This document shows, piece by piece, positions 16,728 to 25,481 of a stretch of DNA of 64,000 nt (the first letter of the stretch is position 1; the number at the start of each line of letters is the position of its first letter). The position numbers were made by a program, and so were the translations under genes. This DNA is from Pedobacter schmidteae (GTDB lineage: Bacteria > Bacteroidota > Bacteroidia > Sphingobacteriales > Sphingobacteriaceae): NCBI RefSeq assembly GCF_900564155.1, contig NZ_LS999839.1, forward strand, positions 5,391,097 through 5,455,096, given 5' to 3'. The notes beneath the pieces are model-generated. The model was not told the origin of the DNA. It searched no databases and saw only the letters and a list, made by a program, of their open reading frames with translations.

Positions 16728-18997
16728 AGAACAATTCTAACGACATCAGCAAATGTCCATTTCATAATGGCAGCATGAAACAGAATACAGGTGGTGGCGG
16801 TACGCGAAACCGCGATTGGTGGCCTAATCAGTTAAAATTAAATATCCTGCGACAGCACTCCTCTCTGTCAAACCCTATGGGTGCAGATTTTAACTATGCC
16901 GAAGCTTTTAAAAGTCTGAACCTGGAGAGTTTAAAGAAAGACCTTCATGCGTTGATGACAGATTCTCAGGACTGGTGGCCGGCAGATTTTGGTCATTATG
17001 GCGGATTATTTATTCGTATGGCCTGGCATAGTGCAGGTACATATCGTGTGGGTGATGGCCGTGGTGGTGCAGGCGCAGGACAACAACGCTTTGCTCCATT
17101 AAACAGCTGGCCCGACAATGTAAGTCTCGACAAAGCACGTCGGCTACTTTGGCCTATCAAACAAAAATATGGCAATAAAATATCATGGGCAGATTTACTG
17201 ATTCTTACCGGCAACATTGCACTGGAATCAATGGGTTTCAAAACTTTCGGCTTTGCTGGTGGACGTGAAGATGTGTGGGAACCACAGGAAGATGTGTATT
17301 GGGGATCTGAAAACACCTGGTTGGGTGGTGATATCCGTTATGCTCATGGCTCGGAGGGAGTAGAAAAAGAAGGTGTAGTGGTGTCTGACGATAATGCAGA
17401 TGGCGATGTCCACAGCCGCAACCTCGAAAAACCCCTCGCTGCTGTCCAGATGGGGCTCATATATGTGAACCCCGAAGGTCCAGATGGCAATCCTGATCCC
17501 ATCGCAGCTGCCAAAGACATCAGAGATACATTCGGCCGTATGGCAATGGATGATGAAGAAACTGTTGCCTTGATAGCCGGTGGACATAGTTTTGGAAAAA
17601 CCCATGGTGCCGCGCCTTCATCTCATGTGGGTAAAGAGCCCGAAGGTACAGACCTGAACATGCAGGGCCTTGGCTGGAAAAACAATTATGGCACGGGTAA
17701 GGGTGCCGATACCATTACCAGCGGGCTTGAAGTGATATGGACAAAAACACCAACACAATGGAGCAACAATTTCTTCGAAAACCTGTTTGGCTATGAGTGG
17801 AAATTATCTAAAAGCCCTGCCGGTGCACACCAATGGGTTGCCATTGATGCAGAACCCATTATTCCCGACGCCTATGATGCGACAAAGAAACATTTGCCAA
17901 CTATGCTTACCACCGATCTTTCCCTAAGATTTGATCCGGCATATGAAAAAATATCAAGACGCTTTCTGGAAAACCCAGATGCTTTTGCGGATGCTTTTGC
18001 CCGGGCATGGTTCAAATTAACTCACCGCGATATGGGACCTCGCTCACGTTATCTGGGCCCGGATGTTCCGCAGGAAGAACTTATCTGGCAAGACCCTGTT
18101 CCGGCAGTCGATCATGTACTTATTGATGCCAATGACATTGCATCCCTGAAGTCCAAAGTTCTGGAATCCGGATTGACCATATCTGAACTGGTATCTACCG
18201 CCTGGGCTTCGGCCTCAACTTTCAGGGGTTCAGACAAACGTGGTGGCGCCAATGGTGCACGCATTCGCCTGGCCCCTCAAAAATACTGGCAGGTAAACAA
18301 TTCATCGCAATTACAAAAAGTATTGGACGTATTGGAAAATATCCGGAATGAATTTAACGGCACACAGCAAAATGGCAAAAAAGTTTCCATCGCGGATTTG
18401 ATTGTACTTGCAGGTTGTGCAGGTGTTGAAAAAGCCGCAAAAGATGCAGGGCATCATACCATTGTTCCTTTCACTCCCGGCCGTACCGATGCTTCGCAGG
18501 AACAAACCGATGTAGAATCAGTTGGCTATCTGGAACCCCGGGCCGACGGCTTCCGCAATTACCGCAGGTCCAAATCAGATGCATCTACCGAAGCCCTGCT
18601 AATAGATAAGGCCCAATTGCTTACCTTAACCGGTCCGGAACTCACAGTGCTTCTTGGTGGCTTACGGGTATTGAATACAAATTATGATGGCTCCGGTCAT
18701 GGTGTGTTTACATCGCGACCAGGCTTGCTCACCAACGACTTCTTTATAAACCTGCTCGATATGAATACCACCTGGAAAGCAGTAACTGACGACCGGGAGC
18801 TTTACGAAGGGACCGACCGCATAAATGGACAAAAGAAATGGACGGCCACCCGCTCCGATCTGGTATTTGGTTCCAATGCAGAGTTAAGGGCCATTGCCGA
18901 AGTTTATGGCAGTGCAGATGCACAACAAAAGTTTGTCACCGATTTTATCTCAACATGGAATAAAGTAATGAATCTTGACCGGTTTGATCTGGCCTGA
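16724..18997 (+). CDS. katG: Catalase-peroxidase
   Basis: 757 residues, the full two-domain length. It degrades H2O2 and also acts as a haem peroxidase. In the N-terminal domain the distal site is Arg98-Trp101-His102 (RMAWHSAG), and the proximal haem ligand is His288 in AGGHSFGKTHG. The cross-linked Trp-Tyr-Met adduct specific to KatG is Trp101, Tyr247 (GLIYVNPEG) and Met273 (GRMAM). The C-terminal domain repeats the fold without haem. The ATG is fixed by the conserved opening with CPFHNG. No oxyR lies nearby. Its start codon lies in a long inverted repeat (separate entry). Confidence 0.97.
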   Translation: MENNSNDISKCPFHNGSMKQNTGGGGTRNRDWWPNQLKLNILRQHSSLSNPMGADFNYAEAFKSLNLESLKKDLHALMTDSQDWWPADFGHYGGLFIRMAWHSAGTYRVGDGRGGAGAGQQRFAPLNSWPDNVSLDKARRLLWPIKQKYGNKISWADLLILTGNIALESMGFKTFGFAGGREDVWEPQEDVYWGSENTWLGGDIRYAHGSEGVEKEGVVVSDDNADGDVHSRNLEKPLAAVQMGLIYVNPEGPDGNPDPIAAAKDIRDTFGRMAMDDEETVALIAGGHSFGKTHGAAPSSHVGKEPEGTDLNMQGLGWKNNYGTGKGADTITSGLEVIWTKTPTQWSNNFFENLFGYEWKLSKSPAGAHQWVAIDAEPIIPDAYDATKKHLPTMLTTDLSLRFDPAYEKISRRFLENPDAFADAFARAWFKLTHRDMGPRSRYLGPDVPQEELIWQDPVPAVDHVLIDANDIASLKSKVLESGLTISELVSTAWASASTFRGSDKRGGANGARIRLAPQKYWQVNNSSQLQKVLDVLENIRNEFNGTQQNGKKVSIADLIVLAGCAGVEKAAKDAGHHTIVPFTPGRTDASQEQTDVESVGYLEPRADGFRNYRRSKSDASTEALLIDKAQLLTLTGPELTVLLGGLRVLNTNYDGSGHGVFTSRPGLLTNDFFINLLDMNTTWKAVTDDRELYEGTDRINGQKKWTATRSDLVFGSNAELRAIAEVYGSADAQQKFVTDFISTWNKVMNLDRFDLA

Positions 18998-19022
18998 TCA
19001 GCCAACCATATTCATCTTAAAT

Positions 19023-19060
19023 AAAAAGGTAGCTTTTGCATATGCAAAAGCTACCTTTTT
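19023..19060. terminator. Perfect 38-bp palindromic bidirectional terminator
   Basis: An A-run, GGTAGCTTTTGC, and its exact reverse complement meet at the centre ATAT without a spacer, ending in a T-run. It lies between the convergent katG and proline dehydrogenase genes and can terminate both. Confidence 0.9.
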
Positions 19061-19083
19061 CATGAAACCTTAAACTTTTCCGC

Positions 19084-20268
19084 TTAAAGTTTACGTCTGT
19101 TTTTCTCTTTACTGATCAGTCCCAACTCCCTGCCAGTCTGGCCGGCCACAGATGTATTTTCCTGTGCCCTTCTAAACAAGTAAGGCATCACTGCTTCTAT
19201 TGGGCCATAAGGCACATATTTAGTCACATTATAACCCGCATCTGATAGGTTAAAACTTAAATTATCACTCATCCCCAGTAATTGTGCAAAATAAACATGC
19301 GGATGGTTATGGTGTATGTTATATTGGTCCAAAAGCTGGGCAAGGATGCGGCAGCTCTCCTCGTTGTGCGTACCACAAACAATAGCAATATCATTAATAT
19401 TGGCCATACAATAACGTAGCGACTCGTCATAATCTCTATCCGAGGCAGCTTTATCGGGTTGTATTGGCGATGGATATCCCATTTCCGCTGCCCGTTTACG
19501 TTCCTTTTCCATGTAAGCACCGCGAACCATTTTCACACCTAAAATAAAGCCCGAAGCTTTCGCGATCAGGTGATCGGCCTTCATATCAGCAAGCTTATCA
19601 TGACGATACATCTGATAAGTATTATAAACAATAATTTTTTCGCGGTTAAATAAACGCATCATGTCTACAGCCAACTCATCAATAGTATCCTGTATCCATG
19701 TTTCCTCCGCATCAATCATGATGGGTACATCTCTCTCAAAAGCGGTCCTGCATATTTTCTCACAACGCTGCTTTACCTTCTCAAATTCAACGAGTTCCGC
19801 AGTATTCAATTGTTGTTTAGCATCCAGTTTTTCCAGCAGGCCAAAACGACCAATTCCGGTAACTTTAAATACAGTAATCGGAATGCGCTTGTCGCCCGCA
19901 GCACGTTCAATTGTTCTGATAATTTCGGCGCAGGTATAATCAAACACAGCTTCTTCATCCTCTCCTTCAACAGAATAATCCAAAATGGTACCCACATTGC
20001 CTAAAGCAAGTTGGGCAATCGTATGCTCACATTCTGCTATGGTTTCACCACCACAAAATTGTTTAAAGATGGTGGCCTTAATGGCTCCTTTTATGGGCAA
20101 GCCAATATTCAGGAAAAAGTTGGTTACCGGCGGTCCCACTTTCGTCAAAAAGTTGCTGCTGATGATTTTGAACAGCCAATATGCGGCATTTAGTTCTCCA
20201 TTTGATTTGTTACGGAAAGCAATTTCGGTATTGTCGAAATTCAGGGCTTTCTTCGGGGATATTTCCAT
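19084..20268 (-). CDS. Proline dehydrogenase
   Basis: 394 residues. A flavin-dependent beta/alpha-barrel enzyme that oxidises proline to 1-pyrroline-5-carboxylate, the first step of proline catabolism. Recognisable blocks are DYSVEGEDEE, FKVTGIGRFGLLEKL, PIMIDAEETWIQDT, NTYQMYRHD, the FAD/substrate segment VKMVRGAYMEKERKRA, GTHNEES, and YVPYGP...PYLFRRAQENTS near the end. It is the monofunctional form, without the P5C dehydrogenase or DNA-binding domain of PutA. It is divergent from the S4-domain gene; no second proline gene is in the window. Confidence 0.94.
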   Translation of the reverse strand: MEISPKKALNFDNTEIAFRNKSNGELNAAYWLFKIISSNFLTKVGPPVTNFFLNIGLPIKGAIKATIFKQFCGGETIAECEHTIAQLALGNVGTILDYSVEGEDEEAVFDYTCAEIIRTIERAAGDKRIPITVFKVTGIGRFGLLEKLDAKQQLNTAELVEFEKVKQRCEKICRTAFERDVPIMIDAEETWIQDTIDELAVDMMRLFNREKIIVYNTYQMYRHDKLADMKADHLIAKASGFILGVKMVRGAYMEKERKRAAEMGYPSPIQPDKAASDRDYDESLRYCMANINDIAIVCGTHNEESCRILAQLLDQYNIHHNHPHVYFAQLLGMSDNLSFNLSDAGYNVTKYVPYGPIEAVMPYLFRRAQENTSVAGQTGRELGLISKEKNRRKL

Positions 20269-20364
20269 TTATGAATGTCAGTTAGTCATTTTGCATGCAA
20301 AAGTATAAATTCCAATGCTATTGGTGGTAAAACACTTTATAATTAATTGTAAGTTTGCGTTGCG

Positions 20365-20571
20365 ATGATAAAATTTAAATTAGAAGGCGAATTCATTCCC
20401 CTTATTCAATTGTTAAAAGCTACCGGACTTGTCCAAAGTGGTGGCGAGGCGCAGACTGTTGTTGAAGACGGACTGGTAAAGTACAATGGAAAAATTGACT
20501 ACCGTAAAAGACTAAAAGTTCGTGTAGGCGATGTAATTGATTTTATGGCACAAAAAATAACCGTAATTTAA
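20365..20571 (+). CDS. S4-domain RNA-binding protein (YaaA/YbcJ-like)
   Basis: 68 residues, nearly all one S4 domain: LIQLLKATGLVQSGGEAQTV, then GLVKYNGKIDYRKRLKVRVGD. Small proteins of this kind bind RNA, probably ribosomal RNA. The stop and the aroB start share a base (TAATG), so translation of the two is coupled. Confidence 0.87.
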   Translation: MIKFKLEGEFIPLIQLLKATGLVQSGGEAQTVVEDGLVKYNGKIDYRKRLKVRVGDVIDFMAQKITVI

Positions 20572-21635
20572 TGAACAAACTAGATAGTGCCGGCCATACC
20601 ATTCATTTCGAAAGCCAACTTGCCCCTTTAACTGAGATTATAGAATCGGGAAAATACAGCAAAATATTTGTCTTTGCCGACAGCAATACTTCCACAGCAT
20701 GCTTACCCTTGTTTCAGGAAATGCTGGACGATTTTAATGGCTTTGACCTGATAGAAACTGATCCGGGTGAAGAAAACAAAAACATTGATTTCTGCATTGG
20801 CATCTGGAAAACTTTATTGGATTTTGGTGCCGACCGCAAGTGTTTAATGATTAATCTTGGTGGCGGCGTAGTTACCGATATGGGCGGTTTTGTAGCCAGT
20901 ACCTATAAAAGAGGTATCGATTTCATCAATATTCCTACCACCTTATTGTCGCAGGTTGACGCCTCCGTAGGGGGGAAAACCGGAATTGATGTGGATAATG
21001 TGAAGAACATGGTGGGTACCTTTACCCTTCCGCAATCGGTTTTTATAGAAACCACATTTTTAAAAACCCTGCCTGCACGCGAATCCTTATCAGGCTTTGC
21101 CGAAATGATCAAACATGGTTTAATTGCCGATCGTAACTACTATACTGAACTAAAAGACTCCAATTATTTACAGATTGAACCGCAAGCCATTTATCGTTCG
21201 GTGGAGATAAAAAATGAGGTGGTAACCGAAGACCCACATGAAAAAGGTTTGAGAAAAATATTAAACTTTGGTCATACCATTGGGCATGCGGTAGAAACCT
21301 ATGCACTGATTCATGATGAAAAACCATTGACGCATGGTGAAGCTATTGCTATTGGTATGCTTTGTGAAGCTTATCTTTCGACGAAAAACAACACTTTGAC
21401 GGAGGCAGATCTAAAAGACATTACCACTTATATTAGTAAATTATATCCTGCTTACCACATTAAAGCCGAAAGCTTTCCGCAGCTCATGGAATTTATGCAA
21501 AGCGACAAGAAGAATGAAAATGGGCAAATTATGTTTTCATTATTGAGCAGTATAGGAAAATGTGATTACAACTGTAGAGTTTCGGAAAGTGACATTTTAG
21601 AAAGTTTCGCTTACTTTAATTCCATTACAGGTTAA
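20571..21635 (+). CDS. aroB: 3-dehydroquinate synthase
   Basis: 354 residues. Converts DAHP to 3-dehydroquinate, step two of the shikimate pathway, using NAD+ and a divalent metal. Seen: NAD site (NLGGGVVTDMGGFVASTYKRG), PTTLLSQVDASVGGKTG, the metal-binding Glu in GFAEMIKHG, and His residues in FGHTIGHAVE and LTHGEAIAIGM. It is coupled to the S4 gene and precedes the attenuator-controlled pheA operon on the same strand, which together supply four shikimate/aromatic steps. Confidence 0.96.
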   Translation: MNKLDSAGHTIHFESQLAPLTEIIESGKYSKIFVFADSNTSTACLPLFQEMLDDFNGFDLIETDPGEENKNIDFCIGIWKTLLDFGADRKCLMINLGGGVVTDMGGFVASTYKRGIDFINIPTTLLSQVDASVGGKTGIDVDNVKNMVGTFTLPQSVFIETTFLKTLPARESLSGFAEMIKHGLIADRNYYTELKDSNYLQIEPQAIYRSVEIKNEVVTEDPHEKGLRKILNFGHTIGHAVETYALIHDEKPLTHGEAIAIGMLCEAYLSTKNNTLTEADLKDITTYISKLYPAYHIKAESFPQLMEFMQSDKKNENGQIMFSLLSSIGKCDYNCRVSESDILESFAYFNSITG

Positions 21636-21708
21636 CATCAATATCTAAAGTTTTGAGTGTCACGATAGCGTACCTATACCACAAAAAAATATTTTTTTTA
21701 TTTAGCTA

Positions 21709-21738
21709 TTGACAAATAAAATTTTGTTAGTACATTTG
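21709..21738 (+). promoter_or_regulatory. Promoter of the aromatic operon leader
   Basis: TTG (21709-21711), a 19-base spacer and an exact TACATTTG (21731-21738) match the Bacteroidota TTG-N19-TAnnTTTG consensus. Transcription should begin near 21744 and give a leader of about 360 bases before pheA. Confidence 0.7.
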
Positions 21739-21852
21739 GCAAAACAAAATACAGAAAAGACTTGTTTACAAGTCCGATCAAAAAAATAAAAAACAGATGA
21801 GACCTGCACGTGTGCAAGCCTCCTCACAAATAAAAAAACGATAAAGAAAAAC

Positions 21853-21915
21853 ATGAGAAATATCACTACATATTGGTTTGGTTACTTTTACTATTTTAGT
21901 AAGAGCCGGGACTAA
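21853..21915 (+). CDS. Aromatic leader peptide of the pheA operon attenuator
   Basis: A 20-residue open frame, MRNITTYWFGYFYYFSKSRD. Residues 7-15 hold four Tyr, three Phe and one Trp in nine codons, which is far beyond chance. It lies about 110 bases after the promoter, and the last codons (AGC CGG GAC TAA) form the first strand of the downstream antiterminator. This is the arrangement of a ribosome-sensing attenuator such as the pheA or trp leaders of enterics. It is too short for ordinary gene callers. The exact amino acid sensed is inferred; Tyr and Phe dominate. Confidence 0.85.
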   Translation: MRNITTYWFGYFYYFSKSRD

Positions 21916-21981
21916 TATGCACTGATATCAACACGATAAATGTATACTAAAGTCCCGGCCGAACGCCGGGACTTTTTTTTT
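21905..21981 (+). promoter_or_regulatory. Transcription attenuator: alternative antiterminator and terminator hairpins
   Basis: Three nine-base segments: A GCCGGGACT (21905-21913), B AGTCCCGGC (21951-21959), C GCCGGGACT (21965-21973). A and C are identical and both complement B. B:C closes a five-base loop and is followed by nine T, a textbook intrinsic terminator. A:B is the competing antiterminator. A overlaps the end of the leader peptide frame. A ribosome that finishes the peptide covers A and allows termination; one stalled at the aromatic codons leaves A free, so A:B forms and transcription reads into pheA. Confidence 0.85.
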
Positions 21982-22015
21982 GCTTTAAAACAACCAGAAA
22001 AAAGGAAAATAACCC

Positions 22016-22079
22016 TATGAAACCATCATGAGTTTTCACTCACAAAACACAATGAACATAAACTCATGATAGCTTCATA
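22016..22079 (+). promoter_or_regulatory. Inverted repeat between attenuator and pheA start
   Basis: Twenty-base arms (22016-22035 and 22060-22079) pair at 18 positions around a 24-base loop, with ATCATGAGTTT/AAACTCATGAT as an uninterrupted core. It ends 26 bases before the pheA ATG. No T-run follows, so it is not a terminator. It may stabilise the read-through mRNA or affect translation. Confidence 0.6.
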
Positions 22080-22105
22080 ACCATTAAAAAACAAATTATA
22101 TTCCA

Positions 22106-22939
22106 ATGAAAAAAGGAACAAGAGTAGCAATTCAAGGCATAAAGGCATCTTTTCACGAAGAAGCAGCCTTCAAATTTTTCGGGAAAGACATTCAAACTAT
22201 CGAGTGCAATTCCTTTAAGCAGACTTGCGAAAGTTTAGAAAAAAAAGAAGCTGATTTTGTGGTTATGGCTATTGAAAACTCCATTGCCGGCAGCTTGCTA
22301 CCCAACTACACGTTAATTCGCGAATACAACTTCGCTGTTGTAGGAGAAGTGTACTTACCCATCCAACTGCACCTGATGGCTTTACCAGGCGTTAAATTTG
22401 AAGATGTTAAGTTTGCTACCTCCCACCCCATTGCTATTCGTCAATGTGTAGATTTCTTTTACGATTTCCCACACATTCAGGTAATTGAAGGTAACGATAC
22501 TGCTGCCTGCGCAAAAAAAATCAAAGAAGAACAGCTCACTGACACGGTTGCAATTGCCAATACACTTGCTGCCGAACTATATGGGTTAAACATCATTGAG
22601 CGCAGAATCGAATCGAATAAAAAGAACTTTACCCGTTTTCTGATTTTAAAACTAGATAAAACAGAGGAATTGAAGGATATCAACAAAGCATCCATTTGCT
22701 TCCAGGTAGGCAATCATGTTGGTGCACTGTCTAAAGTATTAAACATTTTTGCCGAACAACAGGTAAACTTAACTAAAATCCAGAGTATGCCTGTTTTAGG
22801 TAAACGTAATGATTATTATTTCTATGTGGACATGGAATGGAAAAACATGGAAAACTATGACAAGGCCGTACGTCAGGCATTAAAATATACTGTAAACTTT
22901 AATATCATGGGCGAATACCAAAAGAATGATCAAGTATAA
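22106..22939 (+). CDS. pheA: Prephenate dehydratase
   Basis: 277 residues. Converts prephenate to phenylpyruvate for phenylalanine synthesis. The catalytic domain (about 1-185) shows IQGIKASFHEEAA, AIENSIAGSL, TSHPIAIRQC and the NFTRFLIL motif with the essential Thr-Arg-Phe. An ACT domain follows (about 197-275; CFQVGNHVGALSKVLNIFAE), which binds Phe for feedback inhibition. There is no chorismate mutase domain; that activity is fused to the DAHP synthase of the next gene, 52 bases downstream. Expression appears to be controlled by the leader attenuator. Confidence 0.95.
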   Translation: MKKGTRVAIQGIKASFHEEAAFKFFGKDIQTIECNSFKQTCESLEKKEADFVVMAIENSIAGSLLPNYTLIREYNFAVVGEVYLPIQLHLMALPGVKFEDVKFATSHPIAIRQCVDFFYDFPHIQVIEGNDTAACAKKIKEEQLTDTVAIANTLAAELYGLNIIERRIESNKKNFTRFLILKLDKTEELKDINKASICFQVGNHVGALSKVLNIFAEQQVNLTKIQSMPVLGKRNDYYFYVDMEWKNMENYDKAVRQALKYTVNFNIMGEYQKNDQV

Positions 22940-22991
22940 TCTCTGGTAAACCTCCTTCGTAAAATAAAAACAACAATTTAAACCCCAAAAA

Positions 22992-24131
22992 ATGAAACTA
23001 CAATTGAACATTCAGCCGCTAAACACCTGGCTTGACATTAAAAACGAACCTTTAATCATTTCCGGCCCTTGCAGTGCCGAAACTGAAGAACAATTATTAA
23101 CTACAGCCCATTTGTTGGCTGCAACCGGAAAAGTATCCGTATTAAGAGCAGGTATCTGGAAGCCACGTACCCGTCCAGGAGAGTTTGAAGGAATTGGCAG
23201 CATAGGATTAGAGTGGTTAAAAAGAGCTAAAGCTGAAACAGGTTTGCCTACAGCTGTTGAAGTAGCCAACGCAAAACATGTTGAAGAGGCACTGGCTGCA
23301 GGTGTGGATATCTTATGGATCGGTGCAAGGTCGACAGTTAACCCTTTCACTGTACAGGAAATTGCCGATGCTTTACAAGGTGTAGACATTCCGGTATTGG
23401 TTAAAAACCCGGTAAACCCTGATCTGCAATTATGGGCAGGAGCATTAGAGCGCATCAACCGTGCAGGCATCACTAAATTAGGTGCTATCCACCGCGGGTT
23501 CTCTTCATTCGAGAAAAGCTCATTCCGTAACGAACCGATGTGGGAATTGGCTATCCAACTGAAAACCTTATTGCCTGATTTGCCAATCATCAACGATCCA
23601 AGTCACATTTGTGGTAACCGCGAACTGATCCCTTACATTTCTCAAAAAGCATTGGATCTGGATATGCAAGGTTTAATGATCGAATCGCATGTAGATCCTT
23701 CTGTTGCCTGGACAGACGCCAAACAACAGGTTACTCCTGCCGCACTGGGCGAACTGGCCGAGCGTTTAACTGTTCGTGAGCCGGAATCAAAAAATGAAGC
23801 CTTTACCGATCAGCTTGCAGAACTACGTAAACAAATTGATAAAATAGACGATATTTTATTGCAAAAATTAGGTGAGCGTATGGCCATTGTTGGTAAAATA
23901 GGCGAGTTTAAACGCGATAATCAAGTAACTATTTTACAGGTAAACCGTTGGGATGCCATCATTAAAAAAGGAACTTCATTTGCAAAAGCACTAAAATTAG
24001 ACTTGAACTTTACGGAAAAATTCCTTGAGCTAGTCCATGGCGAGTCTATCCGTAAACAAACTGAGATCATGAACGCTGGTAAAGCCGAAAAAGGTATTGC
24101 AGCAGAAGCCCATACAGAAGTTAAATCTTAA
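22992..24131 (+). CDS. Bifunctional DAHP synthase / chorismate mutase
   Basis: 379 residues. The N-terminal part (about 1-265) is a type I-beta DAHP synthase that joins PEP and erythrose 4-phosphate: ISGPCSAE, WKPRTRPGEFEG, GARSTVNPF, KNPVNPD, AIHRGFSSFE, NDPSHICG, IESHVDPS. The C-terminal part (about 275-360) is an AroQ-type chorismate mutase (LRKQIDKIDDILLQKLGERM, VGKIGEFKR). The enzyme thus begins the shikimate pathway and also turns chorismate into prephenate for PheA, so the fused mutase can act as the regulatory domain. It ends three bases before aroA. Confidence 0.95.
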   Translation: MKLQLNIQPLNTWLDIKNEPLIISGPCSAETEEQLLTTAHLLAATGKVSVLRAGIWKPRTRPGEFEGIGSIGLEWLKRAKAETGLPTAVEVANAKHVEEALAAGVDILWIGARSTVNPFTVQEIADALQGVDIPVLVKNPVNPDLQLWAGALERINRAGITKLGAIHRGFSSFEKSSFRNEPMWELAIQLKTLLPDLPIINDPSHICGNRELIPYISQKALDLDMQGLMIESHVDPSVAWTDAKQQVTPAALGELAERLTVREPESKNEAFTDQLAELRKQIDKIDDILLQKLGERMAIVGKIGEFKRDNQVTILQVNRWDAIIKKGTSFAKALKLDLNFTEKFLELVHGESIRKQTEIMNAGKAEKGIAAEAHTEVKS

Positions 24132-24133
24132 CA

Positions 24134-25393
24134 ATGAGCAAAAACGCAATTGTTTCTTTTAAAGGGATTAAAGATATAAATGCTGAAATAGCCCTTACGG
24201 GTTCAAAAAGCGAAAGCAACAGGGCACTGATCATCAGTGCTCTGTCTGAAGGACTGATTAATGTTGACAACCTTTCTGATGCCGTAGACACCGTAACGCT
24301 GAACAACATCCTTAAGGCCATACGGAAAGAGAATGATCCGGATACCTTTTTCTCTGTGGATGTGGGCCACGCCGGCACAGCCATGCGTTTTCTTACAGCT
24401 TACCTAACCATTACCAAAGGTATGTTTCACCTTACCGGCTCGGGTAGGATGAAAGAACGCCCGATAAAACTGTTGGTAGAGGCCTTGCGGGAACTTGGAG
24501 CCGAAATCAGGTATGGCGGACAGGAAGGTTTTCCTCCGCTCGACATCAGCAAACACTTTGTACAAAGCAGCAGGACGGTAAAAATACCCGGAAACATCAG
24601 CAGTCAGTATTTATCAGCACTGTTAATGATTGCCCCCTCCCTTCCCATGGGCCTGTCTCTGGAAATTGAAGGGGACCTGACCTCACGTCCTTACCTGGAA
24701 ATGACCTTGACTATGCTGGAAGAAGCAGGCATCAGCCATAAATGGGGAGGACAAACTATCCATATCGATAAACAGTCGTTCAAACCGGTCAATTTAATTG
24801 TTGAGCCCGACTGGAGCGCTGCCTCTTACTGGTACAGTATTGTTGCCCTTGCCGATCACGGAAGTATTGCCTTACCTCATTTGAAAGAAAAGAGCTTACA
24901 GGGCGACAGTAAAATCAGGGAAATCATGGTACCTTTCGGTGTACGTACATCGCAAACTGCCAATGGCATTGCCTTAAAATCGGGTACTGCAGTAGCCATC
25001 AAGGATGTGTTAAATTTAAAAGACTGCCCTGATCTGGCACAAACAATTATTGTATGTGCTGCTGCCAGGGGATTAAATCTTTCTTTTACCGGATTGGAGA
25101 CCTTAAAAATAAAGGAAACCAACCGAGTGTTGGCCTTACAACAGGAACTTGCCAAAATAGGTGTGCTGCTGATAGAAGACAATGAAGTGTATACCTTAAA
25201 TTGCGAAAACCTGAGTTTCCCTAAAAAGGTACAATTCAACACCTACGATGACCATCGCATGGCTATGGCTTTTGCCCCGCTAAGCTTGTTTATCGATGAG
25301 GTGGAAATGGAAGATTACCAGGTTGTAGAGAAATCATACCCTGATTTTTGGAAAGATCTGGAAAAAGCGGGTTTTACCGTAACTGAGATCTAA
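24134..25393 (+). CDS. aroA: 3-phosphoshikimate 1-carboxyvinyltransferase (EPSP synthase)
   Basis: 419 residues. Transfers enolpyruvyl from PEP to shikimate 3-phosphate. Motifs: TGSKSESNRALIISAL (substrate lysine and serine), VGHAGTAMRFLTAY (PEP loop; GHAGTAMR for the usual GNAGTxxR), SSQYLSALLM, DWSAASYW, KIKETNR and YDDHRMAMAFAPLSL. It starts two bases after the DAHPS/CM stop, so translation is probably coupled. A hairpin separates it from aroC, 88 bases on. Confidence 0.95.
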   Translation: MSKNAIVSFKGIKDINAEIALTGSKSESNRALIISALSEGLINVDNLSDAVDTVTLNNILKAIRKENDPDTFFSVDVGHAGTAMRFLTAYLTITKGMFHLTGSGRMKERPIKLLVEALRELGAEIRYGGQEGFPPLDISKHFVQSSRTVKIPGNISSQYLSALLMIAPSLPMGLSLEIEGDLTSRPYLEMTLTMLEEAGISHKWGGQTIHIDKQSFKPVNLIVEPDWSAASYWYSIVALADHGSIALPHLKEKSLQGDSKIREIMVPFGVRTSQTANGIALKSGTAVAIKDVLNLKDCPDLAQTIIVCAAARGLNLSFTGLETLKIKETNRVLALQQELAKIGVLLIEDNEVYTLNCENLSFPKKVQFNTYDDHRMAMAFAPLSLFIDEVEMEDYQVVEKSYPDFWKDLEKAGFTVTEI

Positions 25394-25417
25394 TAAATAA
25401 CAAATAAATTCACCAGA

Positions 25418-25464
25418 TTTGGGTTTAGTGCATGGAGATAAAACTTCAATGTGCTAAACCCAAA
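25418..25464 (+). promoter_or_regulatory. Intercistronic hairpin between aroA and aroC
   Basis: TTTGGGTTTAGTGCAT (25418-25433) pairs with ATGTGCTAAACCCAAA (25449-25464) over 16 positions, two of them G-T. The loop is 15 bases. No T-run follows, so read-through to aroC, 17 bases downstream, is expected. It may be an mRNA stability or processing element. Confidence 0.65.
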
Positions 25465-25481
25465 GCTAACATCTAAATAAA

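Noticed and set aside
21797..21844. Second leader peptide (15 codons) upstream of the aromatic one
   Set aside because: The frame MRPARVQASSQIKKR has no codon bias that fits sensing and no structure tied to it; chance is enough.
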